A stretch of DNA of 54,926 bases from Bacteroidaceae bacterium (GTDB taxonomy: Bacteria > Bacteroidota > Bacteroidia > Bacteroidales > Bacteroidaceae): assembly GCA_024398475.1 (NCBI GenBank), contig JAKSJB010000013.1:1-54926 (forward strand), given 5' to 3'. Position 1 is the stretch's first letter. Each line of letters starts with the position of its first letter. A program made the translations under genes and the position numbers. The notes below the pieces were generated by a model that saw only the letters and a list, made by a program, of their open reading frames with translations, did not search any database and was not told the DNA's origin. Below, piece by piece: positions 7,504 through 15,683 of the stretch.

Positions 7504-8424
7504 CTACCGACCCGCAGAATTCACGTATCGCGGATGATGGGTGAGGATTTCCTCACGAAGGTGTGTTGTATCAATATGCATATACATCTCGGTAGTACTG
7601 ATTGATTCATGTCCAAGCATAGCCTGTATTGCACGTAGGTTTGCCCCACCTTCAAGCAAGGACGTTGCAAAACTGTGGCGGAAAGTATGTGGACTTACCT
7701 CCTTGTGGATTCCGGCAAGTTCCACGAGAACCTTTACCATGTGAAAGACCATAATGCGCGAGAGATTTTTCTTTCTTACCTTACTCACAAATACAAAGTC
7801 TTCATACCCCGGCTTTATATCGACATGACATCTTTCCGTAAAATATAGTTGCAGTTCCTTTATTGCCTTTTGTGAAATTGGTACCAAGCGTTGTTTTGAG
7901 CCCTTTCCTGTCACTCGGATAAAGCCTTCATCAAGATAGAGTTCCGACATACGGAGATTGCACAGTTCGCTCACCCGTAGTCCGCAACTGAAAAGGGTTT
8001 CGATAATTGCCTTGTTGCGCTGTCCCTCAGGAGAACTCAAGTCTATTACAGCCTCTATACTATCCACCTCATCAACGGTTAGTACGTCAGGCAGATGCTG
8101 CGGTTTCTGAGGCATTTCAAGAAGTTCCGTGGGATCATTATCGAGTTCGCATACCATCACGAGAAATTTATAGAAATTCCTCACACCCATAAGAATACGA
8201 TACAGCGACGTGGCACATACTCCAACCTCGTGCATAGCAGACGAGAAACGGTGGAAGTCCTTCAATTCAACATTCAGAGGATCTATCTTATCCGCACGGA
8301 TAAAATTCACGAACTTCATCAGGTCGCGCTCATAGGCATCAACAGTATTGTCGGAATATGATTTTTCCAATTTCAGATACTGGTGATATCGTCTTTTTAT
8401 CCTTTCAAATTCTGCTTCTTCCAT
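7504..8424 (-). CDS. xerD: tyrosine recombinase XerD
   Basis: A site-specific recombinase that, with XerC, resolves chromosome dimers at dif. The 306 residues match the family. An N-terminal SAM-like DNA-binding domain (about 1-105) precedes the catalytic domain with all expected residues: Arg150 in CGLRVSEL, Lys174 in GKGSKQR, His246 and Arg249 in HTFRH, His272 in GHES and the nucleophile Tyr281 in TEMYMHI. It is a housekeeping gene with its own promoter at 8475-8482. Its stop lies just beyond the 11-bp array, and a phage relic sits past that, so the neighbourhood is mobile even if the gene is core. Confidence 0.93.
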   Translation of the reverse strand: MEEAEFERIKRRYHQYLKLEKSYSDNTVDAYERDLMKFVNFIRADKIDPLNVELKDFHRFSSAMHEVGVCATSLYRILMGVRNFYKFLVMVCELDNDPTELLEMPQKPQHLPDVLTVDEVDSIEAVIDLSSPEGQRNKAIIETLFSCGLRVSELCNLRMSELYLDEGFIRVTGKGSKQRLVPISQKAIKELQLYFTERCHVDIKPGYEDFVFVSKVRKKNLSRIMVFHMVKVLVELAGIHKEVSPHTFRHSFATSLLEGGANLRAIQAMLGHESISTTEMYMHIDTTHLREEILTHHPRYVNSAGR

Positions 8425-8474
8425 ATTAATCAGCCTGTAACCGTTAGCAGTATGCTACTTGTAAAATTCCACGG

Positions 8475-8482
8475 CAAAGGTA
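8475..8482 (-). promoter_or_regulatory. -7 box TACCTTTG for xerD
   Basis: A perfect Bacteroidetes -7 element followed by GCCGTGG on the minus strand, about 50 bases upstream of the xerD start. Confidence 0.65.
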
Positions 8483-8576
8483 GTTAAAAGTTTTAATATT
8501 TACTTTTTTACGCATTGGAATTTGTCATTTTTGCAAATTCTTATGTTACCCTTTTCTTCATATACTTTATTTTTCA

Positions 8577-8584
8577 TACCTTTG
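8577..8584 (+). promoter_or_regulatory. -7 box TACCTTTG for the aroQ operon
   Basis: TACCTTTGCAC lies about 60 bases before the aroQ ATG and is divergent from the xerD promoter. It supports the short aroQ start, because an upstream in-frame start would lie before this promoter. Confidence 0.65.
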
Positions 8585-8647
8585 CACAAAATTATAGGCA
8601 AAGGAGACTTCCCAAATCTCCGAGGCCATTCAAGAATTGTGCATATT

Positions 8648-9067
8648 ATGAATATCTTAATTCTCAACGGTCCAAACATCAATCTTATAGGACGCCGCGA
8701 ACCTGCAGTTTACGGTTCTGCTTCGTTTGACGATTATTTCAGGCAACTCTGTGCTGAATTTCCAGATGTGAACCTCACTCACTTCCAATCAAATATTGAG
8801 GGTGAGTTAATCAACAAACTCCATGAAGTGGGATTCTCATACGACGGAATTATCCTCAATGCCGGTGCATACACACATACGAGCATTGCATTGCAGGACG
8901 CCATACGTGCAATAACCACTCCCGTAATTGAAGTTCACATTTCCAACGTGATGCAACGCGAATCCTTCCGTCATACATCAATGATCGGTCCGGCATGCAA
9001 GGGTACGATACAGGGATTTGGACTGAAGTCATACAAGTTGGCATTGCTGGCTCTTACTGAAAAATAG
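8648..9067 (+). CDS. aroQ: type II 3-dehydroquinate dehydratase
   Basis: Catalyses the third step of the shikimate pathway, 3-dehydroquinate to 3-dehydroshikimate. The 139 residues from the ATG at 8648 match the dodecameric type II family. Seen: MNILILNGPNINLIGRREP with the active-site arginine and following tyrosine (AVYGS), NAGAYTHTSIAL, EVHISNVMQRESFRH with the catalytic histidine, and GFGLKSYKLAL. The open frame extends 42 codons upstream, but that lies before the probable transcription start and has no family similarity. The next gene starts one base after the stop, which indicates an operon. Confidence 0.96.
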   Translation: MNILILNGPNINLIGRREPAVYGSASFDDYFRQLCAEFPDVNLTHFQSNIEGELINKLHEVGFSYDGIILNAGAYTHTSIALQDAIRAITTPVIEVHISNVMQRESFRHTSMIGPACKGTIQGFGLKSYKLALLALTEK

Positions 9068-9068
9068 C

Positions 9069-9695
9069 ATGACGATTGACGAATACATAGAACAGCACAT
9101 TGATGCAGAAGGTGATTATCTGCACCAACTCTACAGGGCCACTCAGACCAAGTTGCTTTACGGACGTATGGCAAGTGGGCACGTACAGGGACGGTTACTG
9201 AAAATGCTGGTAGAAATGATTCGTCCGAAAAACATTCTTGAGATTGGCACATTCAGCGGCTATTCAGCCCTCTGCCTGGCGGAAGGTCTGCAGGAGGGAG
9301 GTATGTTGCATACCATAGAGATTTTCGATGAGATAGAAGACTTCACTCGTCCTTGGCTTGAAAATTCACCATGGGCTGACCGAATCAGGTTTCACATCGG
9401 AGATGCAATGGAGGTAGTTCCTTCGCTCGGAGTGAAGTTCGATTTATCTTTCATCGACGGCAACAAGCGGATATACCCTGAATACTACGAGATGGTGAAG
9501 AAATACACAAATCCCGGTGGCTACATAATCGCCGACAACACCTTATGGGACGGTCATGTACTGGAAACCGACTCCAACGATGCGCAGACACAGGGTGTAA
9601 TTCAGTTCAACGACATGGTAAAGGATGACGACTCCGTGGAAAAGGTTATACTTCCCATTCGTGATGGATTGACTATAATACGGCTGAAGATATAG
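9069..9695 (+). CDS. class I SAM-dependent O-methyltransferase
   Basis: A 208-residue member of the bacterial catechol/caffeoyl-CoA-type O-methyltransferase family (PF01596-like). The SAM-binding motif ILEIGTFSGYSALCLAEGL is followed by an acidic motif II (HTIEIFDEIE), the metal-region segment DLSFIDGNKRIYPEYYEMV, and IIADNTLWDGHV, where Asp and Asn typically hold a divalent metal. The physiological acceptor is not known. It is one base downstream of aroQ and therefore likely translated from the same mRNA. A direct link to shikimate products is not demonstrated. Confidence 0.9.
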   Translation: MTIDEYIEQHIDAEGDYLHQLYRATQTKLLYGRMASGHVQGRLLKMLVEMIRPKNILEIGTFSGYSALCLAEGLQEGGMLHTIEIFDEIEDFTRPWLENSPWADRIRFHIGDAMEVVPSLGVKFDLSFIDGNKRIYPEYYEMVKKYTNPGGYIIADNTLWDGHVLETDSNDAQTQGVIQFNDMVKDDDSVEKVILPIRDGLTIIRLKI

Positions 9696-9764
9696 TCATT
9701 GACTTTTGACTTTGACAATTCGGAAATTCATTATTTCATAGTTATCTCTAATTATCATCAACCA

Positions 9765-9822
9765 CGCCATACGGCAAGCCAGCGGCTGAAGGCTAATGGC
9801 TAATAGCAAATGGCTAAAGGCA
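9765..9822 (+). repeat. composite dispersed repeat, copy 4
   Basis: Core CCATACGGCAAGCCAGCGGC is followed by TGAAGGCTAATGGCTAATAG and TGGCTAAAGGC units. It ends 6 bases before the rbfA ATG. One ATGGCTAA unit (9796) creates an apparent in-frame upstream start. Confidence 0.75.
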
Positions 9823-9828
9823 AAAAAT

Positions 9829-10164
9829 ATGGAAACAACCAGACATAGTAAAATAGCAAGATTGATTCAAAAGGACCTCAGCAATATTTTTCAGGCTGAA
9901 ACGCGTCAAATGCGCGGTGTCCTTGTATCCGTCAGCATTGTGAGAGTCAGTCCAGACCTCAGTTCTGCAAAAGTGTATCTCAGCATATTCCCTTCTGCAC
10001 GCGCAGAGGAACTGATTACAAACATCAACAACAACGCTGCACAGATACGCTATCAGCTCGGAACGCTTGAACGCCATCAGTTGCGTATCATTCCGGAACT
10101 GAAGTTCTTTATCGATGACTCACTCGACTACATCGAAAACATCGACAACCTATTGAAGAAATAA
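9829..10164 (+). CDS. rbfA: ribosome-binding factor A
   Basis: RbfA binds the 30S precursor and helps process the 5' end of 16S rRNA. The ATG at 9829 (METTRHSKIARLIQKDLSNI) gives 112 residues, the usual size. An upstream in-frame ATG at 9796 encodes only repeat sequence and was rejected. The KH-type core shows RGVLVSVSIVRVSPDLSSAK, VYLSIFP, RYQLGTLERHQLRIIPELKF and a conserved end with FFIDDSLDYIENIDNLL. It sits one base before the next gene. The distance from the methyltransferase (133 bases including a repeat) may separate two transcripts. Confidence 0.95.
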   Translation: METTRHSKIARLIQKDLSNIFQAETRQMRGVLVSVSIVRVSPDLSSAKVYLSIFPSARAEELITNINNNAAQIRYQLGTLERHQLRIIPELKFFIDDSLDYIENIDNLLKK

Positions 10165-10165
10165 G

Positions 10166-12400
10166 ATGTTTTCCTTCTACATAGCACGTCGCTACCTGCT
10201 GACCAAGCGGTCACACCATGCCATAAACATAATCAGCGGAATAGCCATAACCGGAGTTGCGGTAGCAACAGCCGCCCTTGTGTGCATTCTGTCAGTATTC
10301 AATGGTTTTCAGGACATGGTATCAGATCTCTTTACGGCATTTGACCCGGAACTCAAGATTGTTCCAGCCGAAGGAAAATTCATGAAAGCGGATTCACCTG
10401 AGTTCAGGGAATTACGCAAGAATCCAAACATCATCACATACAGCGAAGCATTGGAAGACAATGCCCTGCTGACTGCCAACAACCGTCAGGTAATGGCAAC
10501 AATAAAGGGTGTGGACGACAACTTCGAGGATATGATTGATTTCAAGCGGATAAAATACGGCGACGGTGTCTATGAACTGCATGCAGATGTTCTCGAATAT
10601 GGTATTCTCGGCATAAATCTTCTGGGGAGTCTCGGACTTGGAACAGACTTCAGTACTCCGATACAGGTTTATGCGCCACGCGGAGGTGAACATATTGACC
10701 TCAATGATCCTTCGGAAAGTTTCAACATGGACGAACTCTATTCGCCACATGTGGGATTCAGCGTAAAGCAAACAAAATATGATGCCCATTACGTACTCAC
10801 CTCCCTACGGTTCACCCGCAATCTGTTTGAGCGCAAAGGTATGGTCTCGTCAATTGAACTGCAGACCAAGGCGGGAGCAGACATTGACAAGGTTAAGAAA
10901 GAAATCCAAAAACAATTGGGTGACAAGTATAAAGTACTGAACCGCTATGAACAGCAGGAAGACACGTTCAAGATTATGCAGATTGAAAAACTCATGTCAT
11001 ACATCTTCCTTGTACTGATTCTCGTAATTGCATGCTTCAACATAATAGGTTCACTTTCAATGCTTATCATTGAAAAGAAATCAGATGCTGTCACGCTGAG
11101 AAGTCTTGGTGCGTCCGACAGACAAATTGCAGACATCTTCATGGTGGAAGGAAGATTGATTGCCTTGATGGGAGCAGTTTTAGGAATAGTCATCGGAGTT
11201 GTCCTTTGCTATATTCAGCAAAAATACGGAGTTATACGTTTCGGACATTCTGCCGGCAGTTATATTATCGATGCCTACCCTGTTAATATTCACATAATGG
11301 ACATAATCATCATTTTCATTACAGTAGTTATCGTAGGATTTATATCCGTTTGGTATCCTGTACGTCATCTCAGCAAGAAGTTTACGACAACGCTCACGGT
11401 GTTCGCCCTTGCATTTCTATCTTTCGGAATCACTTCCTGTGGACCTCACGGAAATCAGTTTCAGTTGGAAGGCGAGTTTTCGGACATGCCTTCCGGACAG
11501 TTGTATTTCTACAATCCGTCAGACAACAACGCACGTTTCGATACCGTTAAGATTACTGACAGTAAATTCAGATACAAAGGTGATGTATCCGAAACGACTC
11601 CATGTATCATCGTATTTCCGAATGCATTGGAGCAGGTAGTCTTTGTAGGTCCCGGAGATATCCTTAAATACAAGGCATCTGCCAACGACCTAAAGAACTA
11701 TACCGTGGAAGGAAATGAAGCAAATGCCTTAATGAACAAGTTCCGTCAGGAGACAAATGGACTGAGCGATGCTGAAACGCGAGACAAAGCCATAGCATTC
11801 ATTCAAAAAACGCCACAATCGCCGGTTGCGCTATATCTTTTCGAGCGTTATTTAATACAGGACGTTACGGCTCCGATAAACGGTCAGAAAGACATTCTGA
11901 AACTGCTGAAACGATATTGGAAAGACAATACGAAACTCATGGTAATGGAACGGCAGGTAAAAAGCATAGAACTATACCAAAACGGCAAGACTCTCCCAAG
12001 TATTTCCTTAAAGACGAAAAAAGGTGATACTGTCAATATTGGAAAACAAAAAGCAGACTATACCCTTCTCGTATTCTGGGCAGCATGGATGGAACGCCAA
12101 TATGAATATATTGACGAATTCCATCGTATCTGCGAAGATTTTGCAAAGAATTCCTCCCGATTGAAAGTCATTACCATTTCACTCGACCATCAGCAGTATT
12201 CCTGGGAAGATTTTATTAGATATGATTCCCTCTATGCAACCCACCTGTACGATGGACTGGCATGGGAATCACCAGCCGTAAGGAAGTTGGGCATACAAAC
12301 TGTTCCTTCATACATTCTGGCTGACAGTAACCATAAAATCATCGAACATGGTAATTCTGCTGAAGACATGAGGAAAGATCTTGAAAAGCATCTTGAATGA
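10166..12400 (+). CDS. LolC/E-type ABC permease fused to a DUF4369/thioredoxin-like lipoprotein
   Basis: One 744-codon frame joins two proteins that I know as separate genes. Residues 1-403 are a lipoprotein-release permease (ARRYLLTKRSHHAINIISGI, periplasmic loop, EKKSDAVTLRSLGASDRQI, closing with SVWYPVRHLS) with four membrane spans. At the junction KKFTTTLTVFALAFLSFGITSC looks exactly like a type II signal peptide with lipobox Cys425. After it come a DUF4369-like beta domain (about 430-560) and a thioredoxin-like fold (about 610-744). The usual WCxxC active site is replaced by FWAAWMERQYEY, so both redox cysteines are missing. No start codon lies near the junction, so the fusion is not an annotation artefact unless the sequence has an indel. 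It probably forms a five-span protein with a periplasmic tail, or is cleaved by LspA. Confidence 0.88.
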   Translation: MFSFYIARRYLLTKRSHHAINIISGIAITGVAVATAALVCILSVFNGFQDMVSDLFTAFDPELKIVPAEGKFMKADSPEFRELRKNPNIITYSEALEDNALLTANNRQVMATIKGVDDNFEDMIDFKRIKYGDGVYELHADVLEYGILGINLLGSLGLGTDFSTPIQVYAPRGGEHIDLNDPSESFNMDELYSPHVGFSVKQTKYDAHYVLTSLRFTRNLFERKGMVSSIELQTKAGADIDKVKKEIQKQLGDKYKVLNRYEQQEDTFKIMQIEKLMSYIFLVLILVIACFNIIGSLSMLIIEKKSDAVTLRSLGASDRQIADIFMVEGRLIALMGAVLGIVIGVVLCYIQQKYGVIRFGHSAGSYIIDAYPVNIHIMDIIIIFITVVIVGFISVWYPVRHLSKKFTTTLTVFALAFLSFGITSCGPHGNQFQLEGEFSDMPSGQLYFYNPSDNNARFDTVKITDSKFRYKGDVSETTPCIIVFPNALEQVVFVGPGDILKYKASANDLKNYTVEGNEANALMNKFRQETNGLSDAETRDKAIAFIQKTPQSPVALYLFERYLIQDVTAPINGQKDILKLLKRYWKDNTKLMVMERQVKSIELYQNGKTLPSISLKTKKGDTVNIGKQKADYTLLVFWAAWMERQYEYIDEFHRICEDFAKNSSRLKVITISLDHQQYSWEDFIRYDSLYATHLYDGLAWESPAVRKLGIQTVPSYILADSNHKIIEHGNSAEDMRKDLEKHLE

Positions 12401-12404
12401 GGAA

Positions 12405-14204
12405 CTATTTTCTATGTTCCTCATTCCAATCCTTCAGGACTTGCCATGCCTGTTTTTTCTCACCCTTATCAGAAAGCACGCCCTTGCGGTTGAAATCATC
12501 CTGAATACCTGAAAGCATGCGGTGTGGAGAACGGAAATCCTTGAGAATCCAAGGCATCGTTCCTGCCAAGCCCTTTATTTTTCTCAACATAACAAATTGA
12601 TGGCGATAGACATCTGCCATGTTGTCCTCTGAAAAATAAGCATCTTTTCCACTGTGGCGACCTATTCTTGCTCCTGCACCAAATTCGCTTATCACAATTG
12701 GCTTGTTTTCAGGAAGCACCCAAGTTATACTGTCACAAGCATACTTAGTATTGTCATACCAACCAATGTATTCATTGAAGGAGAATATATCCAAAGCCTC
12801 GTGCAATGGGTCTTCTACGGTATATACATTATGTGCAAGTTGCTTATTGACATTTTGCAATGCGGCACTCACAAGACGTGTGTTATCCAATTTTCGAGCC
12901 TCGCCAGCCAGATTTGTCAGGAATTCTGTTCTTTCACGATTGACTGATGTTTCATTTGCAATGGACCAAATGATGACAGACGCACGGTTACGGTCTCTGG
13001 AAATCATTTCGGTAAGTTGGTTTACCGCGAGGCTATAGGTTCGCTTGCTCTTCCAATCAATACCCCAATACAATGGTATTTCAGACCATACCATCAATCC
13101 AATTCTATCGGCAAGGCGTACCATATCTTCATTGTGTGGATAGTGAGCCAGTCTCACGAAATTGCATCCAACTTCCTTGGCAGCACATAAAAGGAGCGAA
13201 TCATCTTCTGCACATGTAGCACGACGGCTGTCATTCAAAGTTTCTTCGTGGATATTGACTCCTGCAAGGAACACAGGTTTGCCATTAAGCAGGATTTTAT
13301 CACCTTGAACTGAAATTGTACGGAAACCTATCTTATCAGAGATAGTTTCGCCATTAAGCGTCAGATTCACTGTATAAAGTTTTGGATTTTCAGGAGTCCA
13401 AAGGATTGGTTTTGCCTTTAATAAAAAACCTACACTTCCGTCTGTACCTGATTCCAAAATCTTATTTATTTTAAGTTCTGGAATAGACAGTCTTACTTTC
13501 TGACCGGATACGTTATTTCCCTTTAACCTTATCCAACCATTAATTATCTTGCTGTCAGTTTTTGATAATTGTACGCTGTAATCATATATATACGTAGGTG
13601 ATGTTTCCACCAGACATACTGAACGAGTCAATCCTCCATAGTTCCACCAATCCGTACTGTAGGTAGGTATGCCGTCAGCAAGTCTTACATTATTGACTCT
13701 GACAACCAAGGAATTATCCTTATCACTGAATACTTTATCCGTAACATCAAATTCGAATGGAGTATAGCCTCCTTCATGTTCTCCTACTGACTTTCCGTTC
13801 AGCCACACTTTTGTCTTATAGTTCGCTGCCCCGAAATGGAGGAACAGTTTCGAATCTTCCTTGCGTTGCATTGAAGATTGAAGGTTGAATTTTGTACGAT
13901 ACCACAAGGTTCCTTCATAGAAATACAGTTCAGGACGTTGTGTGTTCCAATCTCCAGGAACACGCAATTCAGGAGATGTGTCGAAATCATAATCCTGTAA
14001 AATGGTTCCATCGAATTTTTGGTCATGCCAATATGACCAATCGCCATGGTTATATGGATCAATTATGAATTTCCACATTCCATCAAGGGATTGAACGTTA
14101 CGTGATGAAATATTCATCATTGGCTGAGCCCAGGAAACATGTTGAACCATCAACATAAAAAAGACAAGTACGACCTGCCTGATTGTAATAGAATTTGTTT
14201 TCAT
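12405..14204 (-). CDS. secreted GH2 beta-glucuronidase
   Basis: A glycoside hydrolase family 2 enzyme of 599 residues. A signal peptide (about 1-26, ending VSWAQ) is followed by the sugar-binding domain (GTLWYRTKFNL, FGAANYKTKVWLNGKSVGEH, GGYTPFEFDVT), an immunoglobulin-like domain and the TIM barrel. The acid/base is Glu418 in WSIANETS and the nucleophile Glu507 in VISEFGAG. The NxK motif that marks glucuronidases is present as Asn572-Arg-Lys574 (FNRKGV). It would remove terminal glucuronic acid from plant or host glycans in the periplasm. No SusC/D pair or other glycan genes adjoin it, so it is an orphan rather than part of a visible polysaccharide utilisation locus. It converges with the upstream operon, 4 bases apart. 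Confidence 0.92.
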   Translation of the reverse strand: MKTNSITIRQVVLVFFMLMVQHVSWAQPMMNISSRNVQSLDGMWKFIIDPYNHGDWSYWHDQKFDGTILQDYDFDTSPELRVPGDWNTQRPELYFYEGTLWYRTKFNLQSSMQRKEDSKLFLHFGAANYKTKVWLNGKSVGEHEGGYTPFEFDVTDKVFSDKDNSLVVRVNNVRLADGIPTYSTDWWNYGGLTRSVCLVETSPTYIYDYSVQLSKTDSKIINGWIRLKGNNVSGQKVRLSIPELKINKILESGTDGSVGFLLKAKPILWTPENPKLYTVNLTLNGETISDKIGFRTISVQGDKILLNGKPVFLAGVNIHEETLNDSRRATCAEDDSLLLCAAKEVGCNFVRLAHYPHNEDMVRLADRIGLMVWSEIPLYWGIDWKSKRTYSLAVNQLTEMISRDRNRASVIIWSIANETSVNRERTEFLTNLAGEARKLDNTRLVSAALQNVNKQLAHNVYTVEDPLHEALDIFSFNEYIGWYDNTKYACDSITWVLPENKPIVISEFGAGARIGRHSGKDAYFSEDNMADVYRHQFVMLRKIKGLAGTMPWILKDFRSPHRMLSGIQDDFNRKGVLSDKGEKKQAWQVLKDWNEEHRK

Positions 14205-14255
14205 TTAATAATTATTTTATGGATTAGTAATTAATTTATAGCATGTCAGGAGATT

Positions 14256-14275
14256 GGGAGTTAAAGGGGGTTAAG
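14256..14275 (+). repeat. 10-bp-period repeat, variant copy
   Basis: GGGAGTTAAAGGGGGTTAAG is a diverged copy of the arms that flank the IVP gene, here without any gene. Confidence 0.65.
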
Positions 14276-14280
14276 GATAG

Positions 14281-14331
14281 GTTTGACTACTTGTATGGCC
14301 ATTAGCCATTGGCTGTCATCCGGACGGTCAC
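14281..14331 (-). repeat. composite dispersed repeat, copy 5 (inverted)
   Basis: On the minus strand it reads GTGACCGTCCGGATGACAGC then CAATGGCTAATGGCC, the same core and 7-bp part as the copy at 5873-5965. Confidence 0.75.
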
Positions 14332-14461
14332 TTTTCTCTTAGCCTTCGGCGCTCATTTGTGAAGGAAAACCTTCAGTCTTCGCAAGTGAAGATACTCAAC
14401 CTTCGGCTTTTCACTTTTCCATAAGGAATGTCTCCTGACTACTTTTTCCTATGCAAAAGTA

Positions 14462-14709
14462 CAAATTATATTTGGAAGCCGCAAGGTCCTCGGTATAATT
14501 TTTACTATTGACGATGTACTTTGCATGAAATTCCATAAATAGTATCTATACACATATTGTAAATCCAATATTTCCGCACTCTTAGTACTTGCACTGCTAA
14601 GTGACAAATCCATAAGTAGGTACACATTAATCTTTTTACCAAAAATTCCAAAATGTCAAAATTTTCATCAAAAAGACATGAAAACATTCTTTCATTTGAA
14701 AAAAATTTG
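14462..14709. other. AT-rich gap without recognisable content
   Basis: I see no family-like ORF, RNA gene or strong hairpin here. It separates the glucuronidase promoter from the divergent UpxY-operon promoter, and presumably holds their upstream elements. Confidence 0.5.
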
Positions 14710-14717
14710 TAACTTTG
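14710..14717 (+). promoter_or_regulatory. -7 box TAACTTTG of the UpxY operon
   Basis: A perfect TAnnTTTG element. Transcription would start near 14724 and give a leader of about 220 bases before the antiterminator gene. Confidence 0.6.
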
Positions 14718-14770
14718 TCACTCGAAATTCATTATTCATGCAAATTGTGCATACTAACAACAAGTGCATA

Positions 14771-14894
14771 ATGTCAGAATGGGTTTCTTGACATAGAAAT
14801 GCGTTTACAACGCTTTTTTCAAGACGTACCAAATCTTGCAAGAAAAAATAATTAAAATCTTGAACTGAGCAAACGGCAGTTTAACGCTTTTTTA
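14771..14894 (+). promoter_or_regulatory. candidate attenuator leader upstream of the UpxY-like gene
   Basis: A hairpin ATGTCA/TGACAT (14771-14794) is followed by a short terminator-like hairpin GCGTT-TAC-AACGC with six T (14801-14819). A second AACGC plus T-run lies at 14883-14894, and the same GCGTT arm could pair with it instead. Two mutually exclusive pairings before T-runs suit regulation by a NusG-like antiterminator acting on its own leader. The stems are short (5 bp), so this is tentative. Confidence 0.4.
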
Positions 14895-14944
14895 TGCCAA
14901 AATAAAAAACGAAATCGACACTATAGCATATCGATTTTCTCACA

Positions 14945-15607
14945 TTGTCTAATGTGAAAACCTCAGAAGAAGAAAAAGGATCTTCTTGCATTAGCCTTGC
15001 CGCTATTGCGTTCCCCAAAGCTAAACATTCAACAACAGGGGTGTCGGTGGAGTATACCCCGACCCCAGGCAAGAAATGGTTTGTCTTCCGTGCATCGTAC
15101 GGACGTGAGGATGTTGCGTCGGATTATCTTATTGCCAACGGAACATACGTGTATATACCTAAGTGCTATAAGATATATAAGATTGCCGGCAAGAACAAAA
15201 AAGTTCTCAAGTCAATACTTCCCAACCTGCTTTTCGTGTATTCTACGCAAAAGCAGGCAAATGAATATATCAAACAGACTCCATCATTATCCTTCCTATC
15301 ATATTATTACGATCATACATCTTCTGATGAGAAAGGAAACAACAATCCACTGACAATTCCAGACTGGGATATGCAAAACTTTGTCATAGCCACATGTTCC
15401 CGAAGTGAGCACATCAGGTTGCTCAGCCAGTCAACCAAGTCCTACAAGAAAGGAGATATGGTTAAGGTAACAGACGGCGCATTTGCAGGTGTAACAGGAT
15501 ATGTCCGCCATATCATGGGACAGCAGCGTGTAGTCATTGACATAAAAGGTGTCTGCATGTTGGCAACGGCATATGTTCCTACGGCATTTCTAAAAAAGCC
15601 TGATTGA
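14945..15607 (+). CDS. UpxY-type (NusG-like) transcription antiterminator
   Basis: A NusG N-terminal domain (KKWFVFRASYGREDVASDYL, then YVYIPKCYKIYKI, LPNLLFVYSTQKQANEYI) is followed by a C-terminal KOW-type domain (YKKGDMVKVTDGAFAGVTGY, VRHIMGQQRVVIDIKG). UpxY proteins bind the transcription complex near the start of one long operon and stop premature termination within it. There is no ATG start: TTG at 14945, GTG at 14954 or GTG near 15039 (VSVEYTPTPGKKW) are possible. The last would remove an N-terminal segment that other family members lack. Unlike capsule loci, no UpxZ partner or glycosyltransferase follows. The downstream genes are exported proteins, so this one probably controls that run. 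Confidence 0.88.
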   Translation: MSNVKTSEEEKGSSCISLAAIAFPKAKHSTTGVSVEYTPTPGKKWFVFRASYGREDVASDYLIANGTYVYIPKCYKIYKIAGKNKKVLKSILPNLLFVYSTQKQANEYIKQTPSLSFLSYYYDHTSSDEKGNNNPLTIPDWDMQNFVIATCSRSEHIRLLSQSTKSYKKGDMVKVTDGAFAGVTGYVRHIMGQQRVVIDIKGVCMLATAYVPTAFLKKPD

Positions 15608-15683
15608 ACAATAGAAATTATACAATCAAAATATTTCAAAATTATTCCTAACTTACCCAAAAAAAACAATTCGGTAAAATCTC

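Larger units (their letters stand above)
14205..14461 (-). promoter_or_regulatory. long structured 5' leader of the glucuronidase gene
   Basis: The region between the probable -7 box TACTTTTG (14454-14461) and the start codon would be a leader of about 240 bases. It contains the 10-bp-period repeat (14256-14275), an inverted composite repeat (14281-14331) and a hairpin-rich part (14332-14440). The hairpins include TGAAGG-AAAA-CCTTCA at 14360-14375 and TCTTC-GCAAGT-GAAGA at 14377-14392. I recognise no known riboswitch in it. Confidence 0.45.

Noticed and set aside
14505..14687. 60-codon minus-strand ORF in the gap before the UpxY operon
   Set aside because: Cysteine- and tyrosine-rich AT-driven frame with no promoter, no neighbour logic and no family.
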